In this document: positions 13,933-14,408 of the stretch, piece after piece
How the letters are laid out: each line of letters opens with the position of its first letter
Numbering within the stretch: the first letter of the stretch is position 1
NCBI GenBank assembly: GCA_003488525.1
Contig: DNLG01000004.1
Location: 6,656 to 21,063, forward strand
Source: Bacteroidota bacterium
Lineage (GTDB): Bacteria > Bacteroidota > Ignavibacteria > Kapaibacteriales > Kapaibacteriaceae
Length of the DNA: 14,408 nt
Direction of reading: 5' to 3'
Notes under the pieces: model-generated
What the model was told of the DNA's origin: nothing
What the model saw: only the letters and a program-made list of their open reading frames with translations
The model's database searches: none
Position numbers and translations under genes: made by a program

Positions 13933-14408
13933 ATGCTACGTTATCTCCTTCTGCTTGTCGTGTCGACCGTGATCGCGTCGGCACAGGTTTCGACGACGGC
14001 CGTTGATGGACTGCGCGACAAGCGCATTCCGACGGTGGTCTACTTTAACTGCACGGTCGTGCCATCACCGGGTTCGCGTATCGATTCGGCCGTCATCATC
14101 GTGCGCGGCGAGCGCATTGCAGACGTGGGCCGAAATCTGGCGATTCCGCCCGGCGCAGTCCTGCGCGATCTTCGCGGGGCCTGGGTGTACGCCGGCTTCG
14201 TCGAGCCGTTTCTACCCATCTCGTCGTTCAGCAAGAGTGCCACCGGCGGTGGACAGAACTGGGGCGACGATGGCGATCCGGTAACACCGCGTCAGCAGGG
14301 TGCTCGATACTGGAACCAGGCGGTGCGTCCTGAGCGACGGGCCTCGGCTGATCTCACAATACCGGCCGACGCCGTCAGGGAATGGCAGAACGTGGGATTC
14401 GGAGCTGC
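13933..14408 (+). CDS. Secreted amidohydrolase-like protein, N-terminal part
   Basis: This frame is open to the right window edge, so 158 residues are visible. A signal peptide (MLRYLLLLVVSTVIASA, then Q18) is followed by the small beta-sandwich typical of the amidohydrolase superfamily: DSAVIIVRGERIADVG, then IPPGAVLRDLRGAWVYAGFVEPF. In most members this last stretch reads PGxxDxHxH and gives the first two metal ligands; here the sequence goes on EPFLPISSF with no HxH. Later GARYWNQAVRPERRA and LRK-like EWQNVGFGA resemble a Bacteroidota group of exported amidohydrolase-like proteins. The chemistry cannot be judged without the C-terminal part. The start ATG lies 10 bases after the subtilase stop, so the two genes are probably co-transcribed. 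No clear Shine-Dalgarno sequence is seen. Confidence 0.82.
   Translation, partial: MLRYLLLLVVSTVIASAQVSTTAVDGLRDKRIPTVVYFNCTVVPSPGSRIDSAVIIVRGERIADVGRNLAIPPGAVLRDLRGAWVYAGFVEPFLPISSFSKSATGGGQNWGDDGDPVTPRQQGARYWNQAVRPERRASADLTIPADAVREWQNVGFGA

Noticed and set aside
14003..14284. Closed plus-strand frame of 93 codons near the right edge
   Set aside because: It is another frame of the amidohydrolase-like gene, whose own frame starts at 13933 with a signal peptide and stays open to the edge.

Overview
The window is a dense, GC-rich (about 60% by eye) stretch of bacterial chromosome with eight protein genes, two of them cut by the window edges. No gap between genes exceeds 82 bases, and I see no tRNA, rRNA, CRISPR array, insertion sequence or phage gene. 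Three things point to the Bacteroidota/Chlorobiota group: a large secreted protease ending in a type IX secretion sorting domain, a DUF3078 outer-membrane-type protein, and a Bacteroidota-style promoter (TACATTTG, consensus TAnnTTTG). The high GC would suit a GC-rich branch such as Kapabacteria or Rhodothermota, but that placement is inference.

Left block, all minus strand, read from 9649 down to 1: a 1659-residue M12B-type zinc metalloprotease with two FN3-LamG modules and a type IX sorting domain; free methionine-(R)-sulfoxide reductase (MsrC); a secreted protein with two lamin-tail domains; polyphosphate kinase 1; and the start of a LolC/LolE-type permease. Gaps are 12, 25 and 47 bases, and the last two genes overlap by four bases (ATGA), so this looks like one operon. 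It combines surface or secreted proteins with oxidative-stress repair, polyphosphate metabolism and lipoprotein export.

Middle: ligA (NAD-dependent DNA ligase) is transcribed divergently from the protease across a 60-base spacer. It runs into the DUF3078 gene tail to tail with a 23-base overlap.

Right block: DUF3078 (minus) is divergent from a subtilisin-family protease without a visible signal peptide (plus). That gene is followed after 10 bases by a secreted amidohydrolase-like protein that runs off the right edge.

I found no clearly new multi-gene system. The items most worth checking are a 12-bp tandem repeat that forms the hydrophobic core of one signal peptide, a strongly over-represented AGGGGGCT octamer spread across genes and reading frames, an altered zinc-finger spacing in LigA, a subtilase with unusual active-site motifs, and an amidohydrolase-like protein that lacks the first metal-binding HxH at its usual place.
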